Positions 32,199 to 43,846 of a stretch of DNA of 64,000 nt are shown here, one piece after another. Numbering within the stretch: the stretch's first letter is position 1; each line of letters opens with the position of its first letter. Source of the DNA: Tillandsia leiboldiana. Lineage: Eukaryota; Streptophyta; Magnoliopsida; Poales; Bromeliaceae. The stretch lies in assembly GCA_029204045.2 (NCBI GenBank), contig CM055063.1, positions 34,706,810-34,770,809 of the forward strand. Direction: 5' to 3'. Both the position numbers and the translations under genes were made by a program. The notes below the pieces were generated by a model. The model did no database searches, was not told the origin of the DNA, and saw nothing but the letters and a program-made list of their open reading frames with translations.

Positions 32199-35100
32199 TG
32201 TCATGCCCCGGCGTCAAAACTGCGACCCAGACTTGGCAACAGATCTGCCACCCATACAGGAACCACCGCACAGGCGAAGCGACTAACCTGCAAAAGATAG
32301 CATCTAGCAACAATACAGATATCAGAGCTGAAAATAACTACTGTAATAAAAATCTGAACCACTGTACAACTGAAATAAAGGTACAATATCAATCTCCCAA
32401 AAATAATAATACAATAATCTGGTCCACTGAATCAAAGTACAAATAGAATCCTCCTATACAACATCTATAAATCCAAAAAGGGAGATAAACTAAATCATAA
32501 AATACAATAGGGTACAGTAAAACCCACAATCCGGTTTGGTACATCTATCTCACCGAAATGAACAACATTGGTAGGGATCTATCTCGCGACTCCCTCACCT
32601 CGATCCGTCGAGCCAACTAAAGTACGGACGGAAGGGAAAGCCTCTGCAAAACTGTCACCAACAGAGGGCGTGAGAACTATATTAATCAGTAGTTCTCAAT
32701 GGGTACCGTCTCCAAGTCCAACGGTCTGCCCATAAAGTCTACTTGAGGCATAAGATAACAGGAATACTATAAATAAGAATGGGTAAGCTGGAAAGAAATC
32801 TACAGCTATCATGCCGCTATGTACGATACTCAATGGGTGAAACAGATGATGATATGCAACCACTCTAACTCGAGGTGCCCAAAACGATCCAATCGTATAG
32901 ACTGCCAAAAGGGGCCAGTCAAGCCTGTGCTCACATACAACCCCTTCCCAACTTGCTGAGCAGGAATTACGTAGGGTGTCCCAACGGACTAATATACGCT
33001 CACCTACAACCACCTCCACTGACTGGGCAGAATTTACGTAGGGCGTTCAAACGAACCAAAACAACCATCGCATCCGGAGCAGCACTTAAGAGGAGCGACC
33101 CCACTGAGGAAAGAGAACAGCACGAAATCGAGAACCAGAACTGTAGCACATGCATGCTGTAATCAAAGACCACGATTAAACAGATCGGAAAACTCACAAA
33201 CCCAAATCAACTAACCACGCCGGTCGGAACACTCATCGGCCCAACATCAAAACCCAACTCAACCGCTAGTAACCACGACGGGAGAGAGAATTCCGGAAAA
33301 CTGACGCCTACAACCCCAATCAAAAAATAACAGGTTCCAAGCCCGTAGCTCTCGACCCAAAAAGGAGGCAGCCCTTAGAACCCAGATTACCCGAACCCTC
33401 ACCGGGGTAAGGAGGTTTATATAAAAAGATGACATTTGTTTTTGAAAACCATTTTCTCTCAACCATTCTTTGGGTGAGGACAAAAAGTAACTCCTTTTTA
33501 GAAAACCATTTTGATTTGAGGAAACCCAATTTTTAATAATGTTTAGTTCCTTATAAAAATTAGTTAAAGATAGGTTTTATTTTCTAAACCCCGAAGGACT
33601 AGTGCCTTCGCCCTAATCAAACAAGAACGGGCTCAGGCGCCCCTCAAAATTTGGAAGGAAAATATTAGTTTACTAAAATCATGTGTGTCCAAAAATATTT
33701 TGGATTCAAGGTCCTGCTATCATAAGATCAACACTGCCACAACTCAGTGGCCAAAAACTGATCAGAGAAAAACTCAACGACCCGGGATCACCGTCATCCC
33801 AAACGGCTCCAGACACTAGCACCAAGCTAACCTCAACCACCAGACTCCACTCGGCCCTCCGGCACGAGCGCAACATGCGTCCTACACTATCCCGACAACT
33901 CAGCCTACTACCCGGGCGAGGAGAAATTCTAAGTCAAGGGAATGACAATGCAAAGTGTAGAAAGTCTAGAACATGAAAGAAACTAGCCAAAGTGAGGATT
34001 TTCTACTAGTCTGGTTAAATATCATGCAAACATATGACGGGGTGCTAGTCAAGGTTCCATAATTTAACATTCATCGTGATCGATACATAAATCTTTAACC
34101 ATAGCATTCATTCATCTTAACCAACATAAATCACTAACTTAATCATATATTCATCTCAACTAATAAAAGAAACCAAGTCTTTCATGCATGTCCACTACAA
34201 GATAAAATTAGAAAGTCGCCCGCTAATTTTGGAGGAAAAACCAACCCACCTGAAATCTGTCGATCCGATGCCCGATCTAGTTGAAAATTAGCATGCACGA
34301 TCCTCTGCCTGTTACAAATCCAACGCACCAAAAAGCGCCCTGAGATCACTGTCGGATTGAGCGCAATCATCAAATCATTACTGCTGCGCAGAATTCTCGA
34401 AAAAAATCCAGCAAACAACAACTTTGGAGATAGAGTTAATTTCTGTACATAATACCACAAATGAAAGTTCCAAACAGTAAATATAAGTCTTCCTCTGTCC
34501 AAGAATCATCACCCAAATCTCAAAAATCCATCTTAAGGTCCTTATAATTATCCAATTAAGCAAAAGGCGTAATGCTGTCCAAAAACACATTGAAATTTTA
34601 GCATGTGTTACTATGAAGTGTGGAGACCAATCCAAAGGAAATTTTAAACTGAAACCAAAAGAAGAATTGCTCACCTTGATCTTAAGAAGATGCCCAAACT
34701 TTAAAATCCCGAAAATAACCAAGAATTACATCAAAATCTGCATCCCCAATAACCAAACATCAAAACAAAACCAAAACATGAATCTGCTGCAGACCTTAAC
34801 ACAGAGGCTGAAAGATCATTAAATCGACTTGGGCAAACGAACTCCAAATCCAGCAAGCAAGGTACCAATGCGTTCCTCTACGAGAGTAGATGTAAATCGA
34901 GCCTTTGAACTCCAAAATCCATGCACAAATAAAAGAGAAAGTCCATAAATACTCTGTGCTGTCCAAAACTCAACTCTGTGCATGAAGGCTCCAAAGATGG
35001 CTTAAAAACTCAAAGAAAACTCATGATCTGGGAGGAGCAATGAATATCAAAGTCATAGGCCTACCTCTTGTGAAGATCCCAAATTAAAAATCAGCTGAAA

Positions 35101-35520
35101 AATCTAAGAAATGAGCTCTGTACAAACCTCACACTGAACTGCGACGGAGGTGACTGAAAATAGCAACATTGGTGGAGCTCTCCAACTTGAGGAAGAAGAT
35201 GAAGAAGATGGCCCAAATGTCCTCCAAAAATGCTCCAAGATGAAGGGGGAAGAAGGTGGACTCCCTCTTTAAAAGCTCTCCAAAATTTCAAGTCCAAAAA
35301 CTCTGAAATGGAGAAGATGAAGGCCTATTTATAATCCAAAATTTGCCCAGAAATTATCAAACTTTCGGGCCCAGGGAGCACATTCGGGCGAGACAGCCAT
35401 GCGCAGGACGCCCAGTTGGACTCAATGTTGGTCGTGGTAACGGCCTCGAATGAAAACATGGCTTCGATCGGGTAAATACTGACCCGAAATGAGCCATATG
35501 ATGGAGATTTTGCCTCCACA
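32199..35520 (-). repeat. Solo LTR D (Tekay-like, minus orientation)
   Basis: 3322 bp, starting TGTCATGCCCCGG and ending TGCCTCCACA on the plus strand. Its start resembles the G2 LTR, but the body is diverged. The flanking sequence on both sides is E gag and no interior is present, so it is a solo LTR. The flanks CAAGC and CTACC match at three of five bases, so the TSD is not clean. I see no supported gene inside. Confidence 0.7.
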
Positions 35521-36241
35521 CTACCCCAGTAATTACCGACACAATCGATCTTGATGGCGCTGATAATGCTGATAGTGCAACCCCTGAGAGTTGCGCTGCC
35601 GGTGGCTATTTATCAAGCAGCGCAGCCACTGGGGATAGTACAGGCGCAGGTGACCCCGTACCAAACGGGAGTGAGGCCAGTGGGGCAAAACATCGTCCAT
35701 CAATCAGAGAACTACTGGGGGATTCCTCTGCCTCCCCCACCGCCGTTCGTCCAGCCTGTCTAGCCTCAGGCTGGGGGCAGGAACGGCGCTGGACGAACGG
35801 CAGACAGGTCCCTCCACAGGGACCACGGCAATAGCAGGCTGACCTTTATGGGCCACCTCCTCCACCAGCGCAGCTAGCAGCCCCGGTACCTTAGGCCGGG
35901 CACGCCGAGATAGCTGGGGGCAGGAATGCAGGGCAGGTCCCTCCTTAGGGACCGCCTCAGAATCTGGCCGGCCAATACAGGCCGTCACCTCCACCAGTGC
36001 AATCGGCGGCCCTAATACCCCAAGTAGGGCTCGCCGACATCCACGCCCATGTGGAGGAGATCATCCGCAATACCTTCGGCATAAAGGCCAGGTCGGCAAT
36101 TCGGTCAGTGTTCAGGTCTCCGTATCCCGCTCATATTGATACGAACTACCTATACCCGGCTAATTGGAAGATGTCGAAGTTAGCCAAGTTCTCAGGGCGA
36201 AGAGAACGCAAACACCGTCGAGCACATTGCTCTATTCATAG
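35521..36241 (+). pseudogene. gag: E gypsy gag, middle fragment
   Basis: Pro/Gln-rich linker (35551-35763), then IHAHVEEIIRNTFGIKAR and YPANWKMSKLAKFSG (about 36027-36195), which parallel the C1 and C2 gag copies. Near 36190 the frame slips and codes ENANTVEHIALF before LTR F interrupts at 36242. Inverted or duplicated Pro-rich sequence at 35704-35994 suggests local rearrangement: the CGTCCAGCCTGTCTAGCC stretch is followed by its near reverse complement. Confidence 0.75.
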
Positions 36242-39135
36242 TGTAATGACGCTGACTTTTTACTTTTTCCTTATCGACGTCTTTTGGTTTTAAGCTTGTA
36301 TTGGTGGTTTTCTCTTGGTGTTGGTTCGCTTGGTTTTTGGGTTGCGGTTGCCGTGTCATTATAGAGCTCGTTAAACGAAGAACGACGACGCGGTCGGATC
36401 GAAAATCCGACCTACGGATCTCCCGGAATGAGGGTTTCGATATTAGCGGGTCCGAGTGGATAAGTTCAGAATTTCTCGGGACCCGTTAAGTGTTGTTGGT
36501 GCATCGGGATCCGTGCTAGCAGTTACGAGATGTTTCGGAGGATCAGCACGCATATCGAGGAAGTCGTGGGAAAATCCCTTGTCTTTAAATATCGGATATT
36601 GGGATTTTCGTACGTACATAAATAAATAAATAAATAAAATATTAGTAACAAGATATTAATATCCCAAATACCGTATAACCCTAATTTTGAGAAAATATCG
36701 TTCCTCTTCCTCTTTCCTCGTTGCGCGTGCCGAAGACCGAGACCGAAAGCGTCGTCGATACCAAGGAGTGGATCTAGAAACACCACCATCCGCGGAGATC
36801 GAGATCGCGTTGTCTTCTCCGTCAGAGCTAGGTTAGCACCCTTTTCGTCTTCGCTTTGTGAATCTTGATGTTTGTTTATCGTACTTTAGTTCCTTCGCGT
36901 TCTTGAATGTCGTTGGTTGGTTTCGTTCGTCGGTTTTTGATCGTTGGTTCGTATGATGGTTTCGTTCGTTGGTTTTGTTCGGTTTGATCGTTGGATGGCT
37001 TTGGCTTGTTGGTTTTGTTCGGTTCGATTGTTGGTTTTTGTTCGTGGGTTTTGTTCTTGGTGACGAGTTTTTGGGATTTTCGGCGGGGACGCTAAGGATC
37101 GTCGATGGTGGCTCCGTCGCCGCTCGATGCCCTAGCTGAGCCGCCGCTGTCGCCGCCGCTTGATGCCCTAGCCTAGCCGCCACCGCCGCCGCCGCTCGAC
37201 GCCCTAGCCGAGCCGCCGCGGCCACCGCCGTGCGCTGCCACTGTAGGCCGCGCGCCGCCGAGGCGCTGTCGCCGGGCGCAGCCAAGCGGGCTACCGCGCT
37301 GCGGCGCGCTGCTGCGCGCTGTTTGCGCGTGCCCGCGCAGGGCTGTCGCGCCCGCGCGGGGCTTCCGCGCTGCTGCGCGCTGTTTGCGCATGCCCGCACG
37401 GGGCTAGGCCCGCTCGGGGCTGCCATGCCGCTGCCGCGTCCTCGCGGGGCTATGCCCGCGCGAGGCTATTGCGCGTGCCCGCGCGGGACTAGGCCCGCGA
37501 GGGGTTGCCGCGCCCGCCCGGGGCTGTGCCCGCGCGGGGCTGCCGCGCCACTGTCGTGCCCGCGCGGGGCTGCCGCGCCACTGCCGTGCCCGCGCAGGGC
37601 CGCCGCACCGCCGCTAGGTCCGCATGGGTCGAGCCGCTGCCGTCGATGGGTTCGCTCGACGGTTTTGGCTTGATAATTTTGCTTGACCTTTTACTTGGCG
37701 TTTTCATCGACGGTTTCGCTCGACGGTTTTGGCTTGACAGTTTTTGTTTGACCTTTTACTTGGCGTTTTCATCGTTGGTTTTACTCGACGGTTTTGGCTT
37801 GACGGTGCAGTCCGCTGCACGCAGTTGTTTTCGCTTTTCATCAGATGAGCCTCCGCTCGGTTGTTTTTCGTCGCGGACTTCGTCAAGGCAACGATTGGAA
37901 CCCGTTTTTTGTCAATTACCTCGTCGATAATCAGACCGCGTCGGAAGTACGGTTCTTGCAACCTGAGGGATTTTTGGACGCGAAGTCTTTCATCGGTTCC
38001 TGTTTTGGGGATAGAAAGGGTTTTGAGTACAGTAGTCGAGACCACTAAATTTGCCAGTTTGTGGGGGGTAAAATGTTGATTGGTGTTTTGGATACTTTAT
38101 TAGGCCCGCGGGTGGTGTTATTTGCTTTGGAGGGTCGCAGGCGCGGTCGGTTGTCTTCGTTTCAGGTGGGTACCTTTTTCTTGCAGTTTGGAGTATGGTA
38201 TCATATATAATACGTAAGAGTAAAGTAGATGTGCTAATGAATTTTGACTAACCCCTTTTGTATGAGTACCCCTATTATTACACATGGACTTCGGTCATTA
38301 TGCTCATGGTTGCTTGCACGCACACCAACGGTTTGGCCACCGCATCGGTGTACTTTTCCGGAAAGGTGGTACGTTGACCCGTGTACCCCACAAGGTGACG
38401 TAGTGGGGACCCCTCGCGGTTACTTAAGGTGCCGCACAAGTGCCGTGGAGGGGTTAAAAGTAACAAGGTGAGAGCAAGGTGTTTTCTTTTGCATGCACCG
38501 ATCGTTTTACAGGGGGTTACCATTGATCCATGCGGAAGAGTGTGGATGCTCTGGTTTTCGGTTTGCTTTATTTCCAGTATTTATAGCATTTTGGACATCT
38601 TACTTTTACCTCTTACTCTTTGTGTCGCTGACTTTCCACACAGTGACAGGTTCGGGCAGAGGTGGGACTCGTGACGACAGTGAGGCTGCGACCAGAGGAA
38701 GTTAGCCTCGTTTGGGGCTGGTGACCTCTCCGTTAGTTCGTTTTTTTAATTATTTCAGTTAGTTAGCTTTGTGAGTGTGCTACTTTTGTGGATGGTGTGG
38801 ATGTTGGAAATTTCATGATGAACGGTTTTTCCTTTACATTTATTTTGAGTACGGCCAATTTCAAATAAAAGAAAAGGATTGCGAAAATGGTTTTGAAAAA
38901 TAGGTGTCGTGTGGGCACTGTTTTATAAACCCGTGGATTTATCCTTTCAAAATGTAGGTGGTCGTCTTGGTTATTGCGCATGATTATAATTTTCCCTCAA
39001 CTTAACTTCTCGGCTAGTGTGGTTAAAGTGTGATTTGTGCTGGCAACGCCGTGCATATACGAAGGAGACTCTGTCCGTTGGCGGGGTGAATTTGTATGTG
39101 TGGCGGGTCTGGGCACGTACCGGTGGGTGGGAATG

Positions 39136-39169
<34 letters not shown>

Positions 39170-39209
39170 TTACACGTTTTTCGCCTATTTAAACCTCCGG
39201 GGCGTGACA
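36242..39209 (+). repeat. Solo LTR F (gypsy, plus orientation)
   Basis: 2968 bp, starting TGTAATGACG and ending GGGGCGTGACA, flanked by CATAG (36237-36241) and CACAG (39210-39214), a TSD with one transition. E gag coding resumes directly after it. It contains a very GC-rich block at 37085-37630 giving Ala/Arg-rich spurious frames, an AAAT run near 36620 and a 28-A run at 39141-39168. No gene is supported. Confidence 0.85.
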
Positions 39210-40128
39210 CACAGCCCAATGCCGAGAGGCGGCGGGAAGCCCATTCCTAAAAATGAGGCTGTTCAGTACGTCGTTAACCAAGACGGCGTTCTCGTGGTAT
39301 ATGAGCCTGCCCTACAACTCCGTCCGGGATTGGGAAGTGCTTGAGGCCAAGTTCCACGAGCAGTTTTACGGGGTCGTGCCCGAACTGTCGGTTGCCGATA
39401 TAGCATCCTATCGGCAGAATGTCGGAGAAACGGTAGAGGAATACCTCAACCGTTCTAAGACGGCAAGAAACCGTTGCTTCATTTTGATGCCCGAGGCCGA
39501 GTTTACAAAAATAGCTTTCAAAGGTCTTCACTTCAAGACCCACGACCATTTCGAGGGTTGACATTTTTCCAATCTTTTTTATTTAGGGGTTCGGGTTGCT
39601 CAATACGAGCAATTCCAGAAAAATAACAAGGAGGAGCGACCGAAATAAGGTCGCGGACAAGACTAGAGGAAGCCGAAGGAGCACAATGTTTTCTTCGTGG
39701 AATGCAACTTGACTCACGGAGAGCCGAACGAAGCGAGTAAAGGCGAGTCTTCGGCCGAAGAGGCAGAAGTATGCGCAGCCAAAATGATATCAGGCCGCGA
39801 ACCTTACACCTACCAAATTCTTAAGCCGAGTAAGGCCCGAGATCTCAAGGCCAAGGCATCGGCTAACACCTTTACATTCGACACGTCCAAGACATATCAA
39901 ATATTCGATCGGTTGTATAAGGATGGCCGAATTAAACTCCAGGAGGGGCAGTCAATCCCTCCATATGAGGAGTTGAGGCGGCGAAAGTACTGCAAGTGGC
40001 ACCTGTCTGCGATATTGAATGACTCATCTCGCACGGTTCATCTTTTCGAGTTCCTGTGGGATGCTATTCACGATTCAGATGAATATTTATATATGGGTAT
40101 ATGGGTATCAGGTATTGCGGATCCATAA
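39210..40128 (+). pseudogene. gag: E gypsy gag, C-terminal fragment
   Basis: 39253-39561 codes the capsid core (TAFSWYMSLPYNSVRDW, then a VEEYLNR block). After a frameshift, 39697-40128 codes the Gag C-terminus with a Cys/His block (RKYCKWH) typical of this gypsy family. The frame is broken between the two. It ends shortly before the solo copia LTR at 40162. No protease or RT of E is visible. Confidence 0.82.
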
Positions 40129-40161
40129 CTTCCAATAGACGCAAGCATCTATTGTTAATTA

Positions 40162-41421
40162 TGTGGGTTATGTTAATATGGATCTGAATAGGGGAAAAAC
40201 CATCTAGAGGGGGGGTGAATAGGCGTAAACAATAAACACACCAAATTGTTGCGTAAAAATAACCCAATGCGAAAAATAAATAAATACGCAAGATTTTACA
40301 TGGAAAACTCCATCACAGGAGTAAAAAACCACGGGACCGATAACACGGCGAAATTTACTAAAATTAAACACGTACAAGGTGATTTACCGTAACCCTACGA
40401 CTCAACCTTTTCCATACGCTCCTAGTTGATCTTCTTCGCTCGCTCCACAACGCTCCTCGAATCCACGATTTGCGTCCAACTTCAAATCCACGAAGTCCAA
40501 CGTCGAATCCACGACGTCCAACTGAATCCACGGTCTTCACCAATGTAGTACATATCGATCACACGAACGTACCTCGCTCCGAATCCACGAGAGCGGTAGC
40601 ACCTTGAATCCACAAGGCCACGCGAATCCACGCGCCGATTTTTGGGAAAATCGTTGTTTTGTTGGTGATGATAATCCGCCGAATACTTAGATCAAAGATA
40701 GATAAGGAAATACCATATAAGTATTCATCAATTTGATTCTACAAGAAATAGGAGTTTGGAAACCCTATAATCAAATTGATCAATATAGACGAAGAAACAT
40801 ATGAATGATCATGTTTTCCTTTCTTCTCTATATGTGGACTTTGATTATCTCCGTTTTTATTCTTTTTCTCCGTTACCCTAGAAGTGAAATTAGGGTTTAT
40901 TTATAGGCTAGAAACATTTGGAAATAGATAAGAATCAAAAACTACCTTATCTGGAATTTTTCCGCTCGGCGGTCCGGACTGGATTAAATCTGATCCGGAT
41001 TGTCGTCTTTAGACAGAGCTTTTCCAGAAAAATAAGTTCGGGGTCCGGACTGGAATTCTCTGATCCGGACTGTTCATGCGATTTCAGCAAACACATAGTT
41101 CGGGGTCCGGACTGAGCAAAGGATGTTCCGGACTGTAATTCCGCATGAACTAAACTATGTTCGGGGTCCGGACTGGAATGGTCTGATCCGGATCCTGAAC
41201 ATCCAACTTGTCCAGTTTTTTATTTTTATGCAATGAAAAATCTTCCAAGTGTTTCTAAACTACAAGAATGTATTCGGATCACCAAAATTATTTAGTTAAA
41301 CGTACCTGATCCTTTTGAATTCATTCTTTTTGAGATTGATGTATATGATCCACAATTCTTCATCTTCAAACTTCAAGACATAAAACACTTCACGAAATAC
41401 GCCAATACAAATTCCTTAACA
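40162..41421 (-). repeat. Solo copia (Sirevirus-like) LTR
   Basis: 1260 bp, minus orientation. Its own strand starts TGTTAAGGAATTTG and ends ATAACCCACA. TSD AATTA is at 40157-40161 and 41422-41426. It contains the constant-loop hairpin array (40455-40637), the long leader stem (40727-40738 with 40769-40780) and a palindrome block at about 40966-41210 that mixes GTCCGGAC-type and ATCCGGAT-type motifs. It is the product of LTR-LTR recombination. Confidence 0.93.
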
Positions 41422-41426
41422 AATTA

Positions 41427-41503
41427 CCCCCGTGAGATTAGGGCACCTTCGATTAAGTGACCTTTGTGAGAAGGATAGAATAAATCATATCCTAATGATT
41501 GAC
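41427..41503. other. Unassigned sequence
   Basis: Short unassigned flank between the solo LTR target duplication and the hairpin array. No coding or repeat similarity is recognised. Confidence 0.4.
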
Positions 41504-42172
41504 CAAATCCTAAGTATATGTATTAGGATTCAGCTGGATTTGAAATTGACTAGATCCCGAGTATATGTATTGAGAACTAGTCGACATTAAACTCTAGTAT
41601 ATGTGTTAGAGTTTAATTAGGTTCAATTGGCTCTAAGTATATGCTTTAGAATCCAATTATACGTGATTCCACATTTGGCATATGTTCCAAAGTGAAGATA
41701 TGACCAAACCGCAATTACATTTATTGAGGTGAGTAGGATTTGATGCTACTCGAAGATAGAAAGTGGCTAAGTCCTTAATGTATGTATCAGCATTAGCCGA
41801 GTTTGATATATCTTTCACTCTAGTTATATGTACTAGAGTGAGAATCTGACTAAATCCTAAATATGTGTATTAGAATTCATCAAATTTGATTGAACTTTCA
41901 CTCTAGCTATGTGTGCTAGGGAAAAAAATTGACTAACCCTTAAGTATATGTATTAAGGTTAGTCATATTGATTTGGTTTCCACTCTAAATATATGTGCTA
42001 GAGCAAAAGGTTGACTAGACCCTAAGTATATGTATTAGGGTTAGTCGGGTTGATTTGAATGAACTCTATGTATTGGAGCTCGATTGAATTTGATTTGACT
42101 AAATTCTAAGTGTATAATTTAGAATCTAGTCGATTTGGATATATTTTTGCCTTAATTATATATGTTAAGGCG
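41504..42172. repeat. Tandem array of about 14 AT-rich hairpins, period about 42 bp
   Basis: Loops similar to GTATATGTA recur at about 41514, 41561, 41597, 41637, 41679, 41824, 41861, 41907, 41944, 41988, 42026, 42110 and 42156, with weaker units near 41771 and 42065. Each is flanked by complementary arms that differ between units, for example AATCCTAA/TTAGGATT, ATTAAACTCTA/TAGAGTTTAAT, CACTCTAG/CTAGAGTG, CCTTAA/TTAAGG and GCCTTAA/TTAAGGC. From about 41816 two arm types alternate (CACTCTAG type and GACTA..CCTAA type), giving an 80-85 bp dimer. It is not assigned to any element. Confidence 0.82.
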
Positions 42173-42200
42173 GTGGGATTGAACTGGATTGAAATAGGTC

Positions 42201-42300
42201 TTGGGCTTTATTTATGGATTGAATGGGTTTTGGGTTTCATTTATGGATAAAAATAGGTTTTGGGTTTCATTTATGGACTAAATGGATTTTAGGTTTTATG
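42201..42300. repeat. Short tandem repeat, unit about 30 bp
   Basis: Three imperfect units starting TTGGGTTTCATTTATGGA at 42201, 42230 and 42260, with a degenerate fourth. They lie directly before the C2 LTR. Confidence 0.75.
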
Positions 42301-42318
42301 GATTTTAGGCTAATTGGG

Positions 42319-43463
42319 TGTTGGGGCCAAAATGTGGCTTGCGCGCGATCGGCCCCTTCTGGGTGACCCTCTAGAAGGTGTCGAAGTGCGCCGCGTGCCA
42401 ACAATCAAGCGATCGGGCCGAGGAGGGATCCACTCGGCCGGGTTCTCCTCTGGTAACTCCCCACAACCGCAAGCGACCGATGACTGCCGAAAGCGGGTTC
42501 GCGGAGGTAGAGAGGGATTGCTGGTTCCAACTTAGATGAGTCGAAACGCTCGTGGATAAATGTACGACTGATGAGTCGATGATAACTTTAAAGCATACAC
42601 GAGGGCAGATAAAGACACGACCAAAGGGGCAGTTTACACTCTAAATGCAAAATAAATAAAGACACAACCAAATAGTCGGTTTACACTTTATATGAATGAA
42701 AATAAGAGGATACAAGTAGGAAAAAGGGATAGAAGGATTAATTAAGCCTACTCCTAGGAAAGCAGTAAAAAAGAAGAAAAAAAGTTAAGTTACTCCTACT
42801 CCTAGATAAATGAAGAGTTGGGGTGGTACCGGGCTTACAAGGATTGTCGAATCCCTTTCTCTTCGATGGTTCGGGTGTTTATACACTACCGAACTATACG
42901 TTTATTCGTCGATTTTGAATAATCGGCGTGATTTGGGGAAGTCATCGTAAAATCCTCAACTATTTCCTTTTGAGTCGAACTTCCTCAAATAGGATAGCAC
43001 TCAGTTTCTCGTCCAGATTCATCCCCCTTATTATCGAGCCGATGCATGATCTTCGACACTTTCCAATACTAGAATCCTCTTGCAGTTTTGGAATTCGTTG
43101 CGAGATTCACGCCTCGAATCTCGTACCATTCCTTTTCAGAGCTTTCCTTTTTTGGCCTGATCAGCCGAAGGTTGACTCTGACTCCGCTTTCTTCGTTGCT
43201 CGACTGAGGTGGTCTGGTTTTCGTCTTCGGTCGAAGTTGATCGTGGATAAAGCGGTAATCTTCTCATCGGCTGCTTCCCCTATCAGCTGATGCCTTTAGC
43301 CGATGGAGTCTATCGCGTGCTGTACTCTCACGCAATTGGGACCGGTCTTAATCAAGGCAAGAGTCTCACTTTGCTGACTTATTCTCGTGTCTGCTGATAT
43401 CTTTAACCGATGGTAGACGCCACGTGTCGCTCTCTTTTGTGGCAAAAAATTTTGGTCTCAACA
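42319..43463 (-). repeat. C2 3' LTR
   Basis: 1145 bp, plus-strand TGTTGGGGCC...GGTCTCAACA. It matches 46592-47597 and, less closely, 30783-31964. It carries direct repeats with GGTTTACACT (42600-42700) and small hairpins built on GGCTGATG...TTTAGCCGATGG near 43265-43310. Confidence 0.9.
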
Positions 43464-43485
43464 ATGCCCCCTCGGCAATCGCCTG
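43464..43485 (-). other. C2 polypurine tract
   Basis: The complement reads GCCGAGGGGGCAT directly before the LTR start TGTTGAGACC. Confidence 0.75.
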
Positions 43486-43846
43486 ATGTACCATTCGGGC
43501 GATTGTCAAAGTTGAGTCAACAGACTTGGCTTGCGTAACGATAGCCACTGACATTCTTTCACACCCGGTTGTCCCCCGACCACTTCATTTCTTCTTCGGC
43601 TATAAGTAGCTGAAGCGAGTTCTTCGCCAGCCACTTAGGTCGGCTCCTGCCCCCGAGGCTCCGTCAGGGCCTTGGTTATTGGCCATGGATGTGCCGCTTG
43701 ATCCACTGTGGCGGCTCATTGCCTACGGCCAAGTGGCTTGCATCTCTGAGAAGTTTAACCTGCACTCCCTCCTTGATCACTCGGACGAATGAGATCTGAT
43801 CTGGGTCTTTATCGACTCAACTTAACATGGTCGATTGATTCTATGC

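Noticed and set aside
32199..35520. TSD for solo LTR D
   Set aside because: Flanks CAAGC and CTACC match at only three of five positions. A CAAGC at 35613 lies inside sequence that aligns with gag, so it is not taken as the border.
39141..39168. 28-A run as a processed transcript tail
   Set aside because: It lies inside solo LTR F well before its end, with no upstream gene and no flanking duplication of its own.
42013..42046. Telomere-like CCCTAA/TTAGGG pair
   Set aside because: Single unit in a hairpin array whose other arms are unrelated to telomeric repeats.
41504..42172. CRISPR-like appearance of regular repeats (also 53394-53745)
   Set aside because: Plant sequence context, no cas genes, no constant-repeat/unique-spacer pattern. 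The 88-bp units are plain tandem repeats.
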